This document shows positions 1-11,909 of a stretch of 64,000 nt of DNA, in pieces. A program made the translations under genes and the position numbers. Every line of letters begins with the position of its first letter. Position 1 is the first letter of the stretch. The notes under the pieces are model-generated. The model made no database searches and was not told the DNA's origin. It was given only the letters and a program-made list of their open reading frames with translations. The DNA comes from Hyparrhenia diplandra (Eukaryota; Streptophyta; Magnoliopsida; Poales; Poaceae), in assembly GCA_015847255.1 (NCBI GenBank), contig JADLZK010008418.1, forward strand, positions 124,001 through 188,000, written 5' to 3'.

Positions 1-16
1 TTGCTCCATTGATTTC

Positions 17-3000
17 TTACCTAGTGTAGATGTCATAAGTCGTCTTGCGATGAAGAAGTCGTGGCCAATTTCTCAGTATTGTTTTTTCTGTTTCATTCAA
101 CCAACTTACGATATCCCCAATGTCAGGCCTTTGCATTCGTTCAGGGTGAACACAATCTAGCGCTATTTCAATGCATCTCTTTACTTGAAAACATTCAGAG
201 TTTGGTGATGTACAGCCTGGTGTTACCTGACGTATCCTTTTTCCCCAGTTTTCTTGTACCTACAAGATCGATCCATAAAGAAAGTGTATCATTTAGTATC
301 GAAATATGTCAGGCATAACAAACTACTATTACTCAAGGTTTGTTTGTAGGGATCCTAAGGGAAGGGCCTAACTTACGTGATCAATAAATCCTTGGGAGCT
401 CATTTGAACCGCTTTGTGATAGCCTTTAGGCCCAGTAATTATCTCTATCATTACAACACCCAAGCTGAATATGTCAAACTTATCAGAGAAAAAAGTAGCG
501 CTCAATGTGTTCGGGAGGACAGTATCCACTGCATGACATCATAAATTGTAGATGCAAGAGTGTTAGAAAACGTGATTTATTAGTTGATTAAAAAATGGGT
601 TCAGAGGGCCAATAAGTTACATTGTTCCTAACAAGTTTGATGTGGCTTGAGTCTGGTTGTCACATACAAGCTTCGATAAACCAAAATCTGCAAGTTTTGG
701 CACCATATTCTTGTCGAGTAATATATTCCCAGGTTTTAGATCTAAGTGAAACATAGGACTTTTCAATCCTTTGTGAAGGTATTTCAAACCCTCACAAGTC
801 CCTTTAATAATTTTATAGCGTGTTTGCCAATCCAGTCCATGGGATTCATCTACAGAAACAAACAGATGGGAGATGCACAATGTGCAATGATAAGAAAATA
901 AATATTGCCAATACACTACACACATATATATAGGACTACCATCATCTTACCGTCAAGGTGCTGTTGTAGACTTCCATTGCGCATATAGTCAAAGCAGAGA
1001 GCTCTATCGATTTTATCAGCAAGAACATACTTTCCTTGGTACTCTACGCAAACACGCTTTATTTCATAGCAGTAGCCAAGTAGCTGTACAATATTAGCAT
1101 GCTTGAGTCTACTAAGGTTCTCGAACTCCTTCATGAAGTCCTTTTCATAGTCGAGTCTTTGTGACATTGAATGAAGCAGTTTCACGGCAACCTCTTTGCC
1201 ACCTAGTTCACCCTAACCAACACCACAACATTTGGCATTGATGGCATTATTGTATATTAGCAAAATAGAAGTTTATTACATCAACTGTATTTTTATCACC
1301 AAAATTAAAATTCCCTCACTCCAAACATATTCTTTTGGTTTAGCTATCGTTCCCTTTTATTGATATATGCTCCAATATTTTTATGTAGAGACATATGACA
1401 TCCACGTAATATATATTAGTATAATATAGAATAACATAGGAAATCACGAATGCAGTTCTTACAATGCCTTATCTAATTAATGGCGGATAAGTAATGCATG
1501 AGACTGTTTTTTTTTTTTTTTGGATAAATGCATGGGACAGACCGGAGTTGCGTCTGAATCCTACCTGCCTGGCACGCATTAGCTAGAATTTGTAGAAAAT
1601 GCAGCTAAATATTCTCAATATAATCTTCTGTGCGTCAAGTTGCTTGTCCTCTAGCAGTCCGTGTCTGTTGTAAATTGTAGTATTTTATATAGTATTATTG
1701 ATTACAGTGCTCATGGTTGATATTACTTACCTTGTACACTGTTCCAAATGTCCCACTACCAAGCCTTTGTTTTTCGGAGAAATCATTCGTAATTTCTCTC
1801 AATAATTCCAGTGGAATGACTTGTGGTGATAATCGAGAACCGCGTAAACCACCGAAAGAGCGTATCTGCAAGCAATCACCACTCACTTATTATGCCATGC
1901 ATATGTAGGGTGTGAATGACAAGGATACAATAGTAGTACAGCGCACCTGCTTATCATCAACACACCGACCAACTCTGTTAATAACAAGTTTGGGAATGTT
2001 GGGATGGCTTTCTAGCACACGCCTCAATGCTGCCGCTGCCTCCTCTGCTTCCTCCATCTTGGCATGCCGACAAATGATTCCAACACGAACTTTCTCAAGC
2101 AGACGGAGGTAATTCAATTTACAGAAGTAGTGGAAGTCAAAGTTGGCATCCTTGAGAGCCCGAACATGAACTTGGAGCTCAACAGATTTCAGCTGCGGCA
2201 TAGCACCCGGTTGAGACATCAGCCAGGTATTCATTTTCATGTAGTACAATTTGGGGAATGTACCAGGAGCAATGACAGGATGCCAGGGCTCCTGACTGCC
2301 CCCTTCTTGTCTAAAATAATTTATCAGGTCAAATAAAATTCCTTCGCCCATACGAACCTCTAGTACTTCGATTTTGTGCAGTTTGCTTAGAGACTCCACT
2401 AAGGCTTTGCTCCATTTTCCATACAAAATGTACCGTGTGTAAATACAGAGCACCCTTAGCTCTGTCAGCTTTCTCAGATCTTTAGCGAAGTGTGGAGAAT
2501 CACCAACTTTCCCCAACCGCAGCTCTTCCAAGGATGTTAGGTTTCCCATCCCTTGTGGCAATTTTAGTTTTGTTGAGGCAAAACATCGCAAGCACTTGAG
2601 TAGTCTTAGCTGAGTAACACTAGATGGCAATGCCCCTATGTAGGTATCCGTCAAATCTAGTATCTGTAAGCGGCTTAAAAGTCCAATCTCAATCGACAGA
2701 CCCTGAAATCCCATTCCACCAAGTCCAGGTCCAAGGTTTCCCAGGTTAAGTAAACCCACAATACGATTCTTGAGACAATTATTAGAACCTTTTTTTGCTA
2801 CAGTCCGAATCCAGTCTAACACCATGCCTTCAACACGGCAAGCACGTATGTTGCTGTCTTCATTTTCTACTGTCTGTATCATGTTTCTACTAATAAGCTC
2901 ATACAAGTACCTCTCTCCGACCTTAAATAATGATTCCCCTTGTTGTTCATCATGCACAAAACCTTCGGTTACCCATCTCCACACCAGCTTGTCTTTCTCA

Positions 3001-6000
3001 ATCACATGTCCATCAGGAAATATGCTCAAAGACGACAAGCATGTCAGCAGATGGCTTGGTAGGTCATAGTAACTAAACTGGATTATCTTTCTTGTGTTGC
3101 TCTCAGCACATATACTATCTTCCTGACAAAATCCAATAGACTTGTACACCTGAGACCATTCCTTTTGTGGTTTACCAGCCAACAAACTAGCTATCATAAT
3201 AATAGCTAATGGAACACCACCACATTTCTGTAGAATATACTCGGTTTTCAGATCAACTAGTGGATCAAAATTGAATGTGCCTTCGTTTCCACATAATGTG
3301 GCATAGAATAGTTCCCTGGAGCCCTCAATGGAAAGTGGCATTAGGTTGAGAACTTCACTGCTCGATTCTGCAACGGCGAGTACACGAGAAGTTGTGATTA
3401 TTCTACTTCCACAACCATTGTCCCACAAAGCACATTTAATGACTTCCCATGATGGTATGTCCCATATATCATCAATAACAATTAAGTACCTACAAAAAAA
3501 AAAAAGTAAGGTCCACGAATTAGTACAATTATCTAGACTTTTGCTTATATATGAAACACAAACGTTGTCCCACATTACTGCTATAAGGAACATGGACACC
3601 CTAACAAGGATTTTGATTGACAACATGGCTATTAGGACTAATGGTGCTTGCTAGTATACAATGTATTTATATCTTTGGTGCAAGAGATGGACTTGAGCTA
3701 GGCTACGATGAATATTGAGGAATTAACACCTCGCATTAGATCAAAGAGCAGTCATGAGGGTCCTAGAAGACAAGTAAGAAGCTCAAGGCATCATACAATT
3801 GAAGCATGAACACGATAAAATTTTAAGGTGTGAAAGCGAGCTTTTAATTCTAAGGTCCGACTCGACGTGGGGCACACATATTGATCTGGCAACACCAATT
3901 GGCATGTGTAGCTGGTTGCTACAATTAAATCATCTACAACAAATTTTAGTTAATTTTGGTAAAATTTTAAAGATTTGAACGCGAGCTTTTATTTCTAGGT
4001 CCGACTCGATGTGGAGCCCACATATTGATCTGCCAAAAACTAAAACCATAATTTTCAAAATGCATTAAAACCATGGTTTTCACACCATTTTCAACAAAAA
4101 AAAACTAAAACCGAATGGAAAACCCAACAAGGCCATTTTACTTACTACCCAAACCGAACCAACTCAATACATTTTTTCAGCCCATTTCCACTCAAACCGT
4201 ATGGGCCTAAATAAAAACCAAACTAAAAACCGGTTTTAATCCAAACCATTCCCAGGTTTAGTTGTAGAGTATCTGAATGTGTTGCTCTCTAGGGGCTACT
4301 GATAAATAAATGACCTCCGGGTACCCTCACGGAGGCAATAACCAACTTCGCAGCACAGAAAGCTGCTGTTCTTTGTGTTCAGGCATGTCAAATATAATAT
4401 GTTTGCTATTATGTGATGTTTATGCAGATATGGTTGATGATGGGCTCAGGTTATCTTCAGGAGAAGATCGTGCTTCTACATGCTCTTATCAACGATAGGA
4501 AGCTATCAAATATTCTAAAGATAAAGAAGGTAGCTTAAATTTCTCTAATTGCAAGCAACTCTGAAAACCTTTGATTATTGATGGTGTAACTAGCCCAAAG
4601 TTGATCATTTTGGGGGAGCAGGATTAGGTTTTTCCTATGGAGCTGGCACATAGGATGGAGAGGTCAGTTGGTGCTTGCCTTTTCTGATTATAAATGACAG
4701 GGTGATGTATCAAACATATTATCTATTGCTAAATTGCATTTTCATATTCCTCAGGCATCTTGGGAAGAATTCTAGATTAGCAGTTGTAAAAAGGATCGAA
4801 CTTTGATAGCTTCCTTTGACATTATGAAAGTTGCAGGGAACTACAGAACTTATGAATGACATTATTGTTTTATCTATATATTTAATTATTTAATTGCCCA
4901 ATGTTCCTTTGACTTCAGCTTTACTGATACAAGTGTTGCTCGCAGCAGTATTTGTTGGGACTGAACTCTGAAGGCAAGGACTCTTTTGATGGGCCCAGCA
5001 AAGGGTTCTAAAATCATTAAGGTCGGGTCTCGATGCAGATTTTAAGGGAGTTTAATGGTAAATAGAGTGTCACATCAGTATGAATAGAGCTTTTACATGT
5101 ATCAAAAAGAGAGAAGAGAAACGTTTCATGGAGGAAACGAATGAGAGGTGTTTCCAAAATGATTGAAATTGGTGAAACCCCATTAAGAGAAAAATAGAGC
5201 TTTTGCATGAATGGAGAAATAGAGAGAAGAGAAATGTTTCAAGGAGACGAAACGAGTGGTGTTTCTAAAATGTTGGAAATTAGGTAAACGCCCCACTGAG
5301 ACCCATTAATTCATTTCATGCATTATTTTTCCTCTTCATCTCGCGGGGCGTGCATGATCAATAGAGAAGAAAGGAAGGGAAGTTTTATAAATAGCCCTAT
5401 AAACTATGCAATGAAACCATCTATTGAGAGAGAGATCTGTTTCATATTAAGTTTCACTTCTGGGAAATTGAGAGGTGAAATCTTGCATTGAGACTGGCCT
5501 AAACGCACTCACAATGTAGACTCTACTGTAGAGAGTCTAGACCTATTTATTGCATCCTATTTATTGTACTTTGTTGATGTGTTAGTAGATTTATCAAAGA
5601 GAGAGGGAGAAAAACCAAGACTCCAAGTTTTATTTAGACTCCAAGTCTACGATACCTTCGAGGTAATAAGGGCCTGTTTGGGACGACTCCAACTCGAGAC
5701 GAAGCTGCTCCACTCCAAAACTCCAGGTAGAGTTAGCTCTTAGTAGAGTTGGAGTTGTCAAATTGGGGTGTTTGGCTACCATCTCTAGAAATAGCATACA
5801 ACAAAAGCCCAACGACATGTAGGTCCCACTGGCAGTCTCACATCAAAAGCCCGACTCACACGGGGAGACGCACCATGGCCTCACCCCGAAGCTGCACCCA
5901 CCGCCGAGCCACACCATGGTCTCCGCCGCACGAGATCGCGACACCGCCCGCCGCGTGGCGTGCCATGGTCTCCGCCGCCTCGGGGGACTCTCGCTGCTGT

Positions 6001-9000
6001 CATTGCACCATGGAAGGTGAGTGGCCTCCACCGCTCGCCGCCCCTTCTCCCCCCTTCTTCTCCTCTACGGTTAGGGTTGGGGGTGGAGATGGAGGTGAGT
6101 GGAGGGGTTGAGGCCGGTAGTGGGGAAGAGAGGCGAAGGAAGGGAAGGCGGTGTCGCCCCGACGAGGACGTGGGGGGGATGGGAGTCGTGCACGGGCCTG
6201 GTGAATCTAGTCACGCCGTGTGGGGGTGGGGGGGGGGGGCTAGTCATGTGTCGGGTGGTGGGAGGCACCGATAGAGGGGTACACTACTAAAAAATCTTTT
6301 ACAAGGTGTTTTCATTTTATTAACCGTGGCAATTTTTAAATAACCGCCATGGACAATGTCACGCAAAATCTATTAATCGGGTGGTAGGTTTTATAACAAA
6401 ACCCGCCATGGAAAATAGCTTATTAACCGTGGAGGTTTTGTAAAGAAGCCCGCCATGGAAAAAAAGTCTTAGGCGCATAAAGGCCCGGAAGAAGACTTGA
6501 TGCCAACTTTGGTATAAAATCACACGTAGAGTTTCTTTTCCCACTCACCCTCTCCCCTCCCTCACTCCTCTCCCATGGGCCTCGCCGCGATTGCCACACA
6601 CTCCTCTCCCCTTCCGTGGCGCCGCCGGTGCCGCCCTCTACTCCACCTCCCTCTCCTCCACTCTCATTCCCGGCTCCACTCCTACCCGTCCCCATGGCAG
6701 CTTGGGCATGGGTGCGAAGCGGCCGACGGGCGTGGCATCGGCGGCGTCGGGTGGCGGGTGGCGTGGCGGCGGGGGGGGGGCTCGGGAGCATCGGCCCGCG
6801 AGGGAATCGGTGGGGTGGGCTCGCGTGTCGGTGGTGGCGACATACGGATCCGGCGCGAGCTCGCTAGCGGGCTGGCGGATCCGCCCCATGCTGGTCGATC
6901 GAGCTCCGTGGTGGTGGATCGACAAACCCTAGTGGCGGCGGCAACCGCATTAGGGTTTGGCTACGATCCGGGGCGAGGGTGGATCCATGGTGGTGGGGGG
7001 CGGATCCGGTGGTGGTGGCCTAGATCCGACTGTTAGGGTTGGGTTTGGATTTTTCTTTTTATTATTTTTTTCTAATTAGTCGTGGCGATTTTTTTTTAGG
7101 GTTTTAAAAACCGCCATGGTTAATCGATGATTATCTGTGTTGTTTGCTTCGTGGCGGTTTCAAAAACCGTCATGGTAAATGAAAAAAACACCACGTAAAA
7201 GAATTTATGTAGTAGTGGTAACTGGCCGAGAATAGAAGAATAGAAGAAATAACGGTTCAAGTTGTGTAATCAGTGGCAAAGGCGGGTAATTTCGCTAGTT
7301 CTAGAGTAAGAGAAAAGCTGCTCCAAAAATTTGTGCTAAGGCCCCAATAACTCAATGGAGTTAGGTTGGTCCAATATTTTCTAGAGTTTGGGTGTTTGGC
7401 TAGCTCAACCTAGCTTTAGCCTGAAGTTCGGCTCTAGAGCAGTGCCAAACATGCACTAAGGGGTGTTCGGCATGGCTCTAACTCCACCTAGAGTAGCTTC
7501 ACTCCAAAACTCCAGGTGGAGCTAGCTCCAAGTGGAGATGGAGTTGTGAAAATGAGGCGTTTGGGTACAGGCTCCAAAAACAACAGGCAACACAATTCAA
7601 TGACACGTGAGCCTACCTTGTAAGCCTCACATTTCTCCTTCCTCTGTTCCTCTCATCCCATGAACTTGCTACGCTGGCGCTTTGCGTGCAACACTCGGCA
7701 TTTGTGGACCGGCTGGCTCGGCCGCCGCCAGTCCCACATCCCGACCTCGTCGCCCACCCATCGCCTACCCCACTTCGGCCACCTATTAGCTCCGACTCCT
7801 ACGACTAGTGCTAGCACAAGGAATAGAGGAGTCACCGGCGGATCTAGACAACACGACGCACCAAGGGCTCGTGACGCCTTGATCCACCAACGGCCGGACG
7901 GGCAACGCCGTGAGTAAGGTGTATGACTAGAGGGCTCGGCCTCGAGGGCGATGTGTCATTTGTCGGTGAGGAGGGGGAGGAGGGGCCCATGGAGGGCTAC
8001 GGCAGACCGGGAGGCGGCGACTCATGGGAGGCAGGGGAGGGTCGCCGATGGAGGAAAAGACCGGAATGAGACGTTATTTTTGTGTAAACAACGACATTGG
8101 TGGGTAATTGCACATCAATCGACATCTAGGTCTATATTGGGTTGTTTTGGAGCAGCAAAGGAGGTGCTCTAAAACTCCACCTCTATTTGCACCGTAGCTC
8201 CAGAGTTTTGGAGCTGCATGGAGCATTGGAGGTGGGGTGTTTGGTTAAAAAAATGGCTCGAGTTGGAATTCAGCTCTAATCGAGTCATGTCAAACACCTT
8301 CTAAATAGTTTTAGACTCTATGGTTAAGTTTGCATGAAGTTCGGCTGCGGAGCGATGCCAAACACGCCATAAATAGTCTTAGATTGTTAGTGTCCTAAAA
8401 AGATCGTTGTAAATGATAGAAGATCAATAACGGCATGTGGACGTCGCGGCACGGCACACAGCTCCCTACGTCATCGGTTGACCGAGCGGCGGTGGCAGCT
8501 GGGAGCCTGGGGCACGCGAGATCTGAGATCCACTTAGGCCTAGGGTTTCTCCTCGGTGGTAGCTGGGAGAGCGTGTGGGGCGCGCATTACTAATGGTTTG
8601 AGTAGATTACTTCCCTTGGTGTTTTGTTCGCACGCTACCGGAGAAGGCTTCTTGTGAGTGGGGTCCATGAATTATGCTCTTACTCAATGCATGCCGCTGG
8701 CCTCCTTGTTGTATCTCATGCACGGCTCGGGCGGGGGCGAGGGACAAGGAGCTGGGCGGAGGACGAAAAAAATTTAAGGTATGGCGACGTCAAATCGTCG
8801 ATAACATTATTCTGTGTGGTGCGATGTGAAGTGAACCATTAGACGACGGGCGGCATTGTGTGCCGTGTGGAGAAGAGAATTGAGAAAAATGAAAGATAAT
8901 TGGCAGCAGATGGCATCATGGCAACCGGGCCAGTAAGTCACTACTCACGATGAGCCATTAGCCTATCCCATTACACAACACAGGCCACAAGGCCCAAACG

Positions 9001-10436
9001 CTAATAACGACATAACGTTTCATACTCCTTCTCCCTCTTCTTCCTGGCTTCAGCAGGGCCGCGACTTTGACCTTCACAGCTTGCAGCCATGGCTTCCGGG
9101 GAGGAACTCAGCCACTCAGGGTAGGTATTCACGGCGGAGCCAAGGTAGGGCGAGTGCCCTACCTTGCCCTACCGGGCCCTCCGCCACTGGAGTTGGGAGC
9201 AAAAAAAAAAAAAAAGGTGCTGGGAGCAGATCCCGTAAGAGAGAGGGTCGGTTGGGACGATGGGCCCTGGGCCTATGCAAGGCCGGTACTTTGACTGGTC
9301 GTGGGAGGCGATTTCGGAGCCTTGTCGGTCACTCCGGAGCCCCCGAGCTCTGGCTTGGGTCCTCGTGCCGCTTCCGCAATAGTTAGTTATTTGATTTGAT
9401 TAGTTATTAGATGTAATGTGATAAGAAAAAAAAAAAAAAAAAGAGGGCAGTTAGTAGTTATTATAAGTTAATATTTAGACTACTTCACGTAAGCGCAAAA
9501 ATATATGAGAGAAATATGTGGGTTTATTAATATAAAATAGTCTTTGTTTTATCTCTTATCACCTCCACATTAGCAGACTACGTAGCCTAACATTAGCTAT
9601 TACCATTACGGACACCCTTATGTATAGCCCCAGCCCTGCGGGGGTTGCTAGATAACCATGTTGCTAGGTACTCAGCAATTTGAATGAACAACTGTTAGAA
9701 AAATTGGTCGCGAATACCTCTTGTTCTTAAGGAAACGTTGTAGTTCGTCGATGAGCTGTCTTTTATTCAGCATGGTCGTGTTAAGATCGCTGTACCTTTT
9801 CTTGCCGAGTTGCATGAGAATGCCTGTCAGGACATTATTCAAGTCAGGCTGTCGGCCAACAGAAACTAAAGCGCTACAATCAAACTCCCCTTTGATATTG
9901 TCATAGATAGCTTTTGCAAGAATCGTCTTGCCCATTCCTCCAGGCGCCCAAATAGAAACTGTCTCCAATCGCTGACATGACGAAGAAATTCTGGATATGA
10001 GTTCGACTCTTAACTTGTGGACACCAACAAGCTGTCTCACTTGTACGAACCCATCCTCATCAGGACACAGGTCAATAATGTCAGTCCTAGTAGGCACAAA
10101 ATGGTTGACATTCCAGGCAAGATTTCGGGCTCGGACCTTGATGTCTACAAACATGTCCCAAATAAAGATGTCATGATTGGTGCTAGGCTCCGAGCCCTTG
10201 TGTTGCAGTAATAAGTTGTCATAGTGAATTTGGATTTTGTCAATGATATCGTCTGTCATATAAAAGCTCTTTCAGCAGCTGTGCACAAAACCAATCATCC
10301 TGTGGGTCAATGGTTATTATCCTCAGCCTTTTCTCAATATTCTCCATGTGTTCCATTAAACTTGTTTTTGCAGATTGTGATCCTGCTCGAAGAGCTCGCG
10401 CAACTTGGGGACCAGGCCTCCAATGGCCCCTGCCAT
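17..10436 (-). CDS. NLR immune receptor with C-terminal kinase domain (CC-NB-ARC-LRR-kinase)
   Basis: Intracellular disease-resistance receptor with an integrated protein kinase. Exons read on the minus strand: 10436-9718, 3489-1947, 1865-1731, 1212-951, 849-621, 528-377, 259-17, all with GT..AG borders. Exon 1 starts MAGAIGGLVPKL (Rx-N coiled coil) and carries the P-loop GGMGKT. Exon 2 has kinase-2 (YLIVIDDIWD), RNBS-B (GSRIITTSR), GLPL (CGGVPLAI), an RNBS-D-like block and a short LRR. Exons 3-7 encode a kinase: glycine loop LGSGTFGTVYK, EVAVKLL, FHLDLKPGNILL (HLD instead of HRD, a non-RD type), ADFGLSKL and a C-lobe. The long intron interrupts the codon between FLKNK and YLIVIDD and rejoins it exactly. 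Corrected length is about 1,090 aa. Frame breaks lie near 10365-10369, near 10255-10262 and in the A-run 489-494. The MHD motif reads VEG. The last exon either stops at TAA 17-19 or splices onward at 20, outside the window. Barley Rpg5 is a known NLR with a kinase domain; equivalence is not claimed. Confidence 0.85.
3825..4036. repeat. Imperfect tandem repeat in NLR intron
   Basis: Two copies about 136 bp apart share a core that runs from AAAATTTTAA through GCGAGCTTTTA and GGTCCGACTCGA to CACATATTGATCTG, with scattered substitutions. It lies in the 6.2-kb NLR intron (3490-9717). It is probably an old duplicated transposon fragment. The remainder of 4040-5000 shows no gene that I can support. 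Confidence 0.6.
5084..5290. repeat. Imperfect tandem duplication in NLR intron
   Basis: Two units of about 100 bp (about 5084-5165 and 5185-5290) both begin AATAGAGCTTTT, contain AGAGAGAAGAGAAA and GGTGTTTC, and end in a GTAAACGCCCC/GTGAAACCCC-like stretch. No coding potential was seen. Origin unknown. Confidence 0.55.
5670..7456. mobile_element. Harbinger/Tourist-like DNA transposon, interrupted by a CACTA element
   Basis: The left end begins GGGCCTGTTTGGGACGACTC and the right end finishes GAGCAGTGCCAAACATGCAC. Read inverted, these match imperfectly over about 20 bp. A TAA trinucleotide lies directly outside each end (5667-5669 and 7457-7459), which is the target duplication expected for PIF/Harbinger elements. 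No transposase frame is visible, so it is non-autonomous. Its body holds the CACTA element at 6282-7217, which must have arrived later. Everything lies inside the NLR intron. Confidence 0.65.
6282..7217. mobile_element. Non-autonomous CACTA element (936 bp)
   Basis: It starts CACTACTAAAAAAT and ends ATGTAGTAGTG. These are the inverted CACTA termini. The flanking triplets are identical, GTA at 6279-6281 and GTA at 7218-7220, which is the 3-bp target duplication typical of CACTA (En/Spm) elements. Subterminal regions repeat a short motif of the ACCGCCATGG/CCGTGGCGG type on both strands. Such repeats are usual transposase-binding sites in this superfamily. The GC-rich middle (6540-7030) has several overlapping open frames but no transposase motifs, so I call it a deletion derivative. 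The same family recurs at the right end of the window. Confidence 0.9.
7460..8369. mobile_element. Second Harbinger/Tourist-like element, adjacent to the first
   Basis: It begins GGGGTGTTCGGCATGGCTC and ends GAGCGATGCCAAACACGCC(A), an imperfect inverted pair. TAA flanks it at 7457-7459 and 8370-8372. The left TAA is shared with the preceding element. The body contains GC-rich open frames (7660-7917, 7951-8172) that resemble no family I know and are best treated as transposon filler. The rest of the intron, 8373-9717, is low in signal, with poly-A tracts at about 9200 and 9425. Confidence 0.6.
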
Positions 10437-11909
10437 GTGCTTAGAATCGATGTCCTGTCATGCAGATATATGTTATGGTAATGTTAGTCAGGGTAAGTAA
10501 TATCAAAGTGTGCATGTATATTTACATATATTTAAGTGCGTATGATAATCTCATTATTGCAGTAATATGGTTTACTCCTTTTGAACATGTGATGTCTCAT
10601 ACCTTAGAGAGTGGCGGATTATTACCGGGCTCCTTTTTCCAGTAAGATCCACAATAAGCTTGGTGTATCGCGGTTCCTTTCTTCTGAGTTTGGTTCCTGT
10701 GGTTGATAGCAACACTATAAGTAGCTAGTTGCTGATCACAGGTCAACTGCTCAAGCGCGCATTGCGCAAAGCATGATATCACCGACCTGTTATAACTAAC
10801 AACAAAAGCAAAGTAGCTCTCTCTCGAGCGGCCGAATCCCAAGCATATACTATATCATCATCATCAGAATAAGGGCTTAATTACCTGCTGAAAATTTGGT
10901 TGAAAATATGACTTTGCACTTGGTGAAAATAGCAGCCTAATATATAATCTCTGTCTTGTGTTAATAATGACTGCTCAAAGACCAAACTCCCACAGCCTGC
11001 ATCTGGATCATGGCGGCATGGCGAGTGGTAGGCAGTCCTAGATCCAGATCCACCAGCAGCAGAAACCACATGATGTATAGGCAGTTAATTAGGCAGAGTT
11101 ACTACTGATTTGGACCAGATGTATGAGTGTGGACACAAAATTTGTCTGGGTCAATACAGAAAACACAAGAAGAACGAAGAAGATTAACCAGCGAGAAGTT
11201 AGCACTGACCTGGGGAGCGACCGAGCGAAGCTAGCTAGCCTGCTCAAGGAGATGAAGTAATGACAGACAGAGTAGATGGAGGGCGTACTAGGGTTGTTTA
11301 AACCCACTCGACTTTGGGAGCATCACAGCATTGGGGTTGGGGTTGTTTAAAAGTCGCTCTGATTTGGGAGCAGGAGCACCACGGCATTCGACTCGTGGCT
11401 CCTTCATATTCCGACAAGTAGCGCGGGCTGTTTTTTTTATAAAGCCACTCGAGATTCTTGCTAACTACCCAGTGGGCCGCAGTTCAGTTCCTCAGACCTA
11501 CGGAGTACGGTGTATTCACGTTTGTTATATTTTGAATAACCTCCTAGAGAAAATTTTAGGTTGTGTTTGGATTGCGGGTGGGACGACCCGGGTTGGACCC
11601 AGGTCGACCCATGTTTGGATGACAAATGAAGTGGGTTGGGTTTGACCCAACAGGGAATATACTCTCTAGGTGCGGATCGAGGGGATCCCTCCAAAAACAG
11701 CAGACCACGCTTGGGAACCACACCGGCTCGCTCCGCGGCAACGCAGTCCATCCCTAGGAGTTGTGGTAGGCACGGCGGTGGCAAGGCAGGCCACCATGGA
11801 CGCCGGGGCAGGACACCGTCGTGGATCGGAGCAGGGAGGCGAGGCGGTGGAGGTGGTCGCACAGACGTGAGGGAGGTGGTGGCTGCAGGTTGAGGGAGAT
11901 GGTGGTCAC
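10437..11909. other. Intergenic region upstream of the NLR-kinase gene
   Basis: No supported gene. This should hold the promoter and 5' leader of the minus-strand NLR-kinase gene. At about 11287-11390 a GGGTTGTTTAAA..GGGAGCA segment is present twice as a short local duplication. The small open frames seen on both strands do not resemble known proteins. Confidence 0.5.

Noticed and set aside
5749..7036. Open frames of 60-150 codons in the NLR intron
   Set aside because: They fall in the GC-rich core of the Harbinger-like/CACTA nest, overlap in several frames and show no transposase or host motifs.
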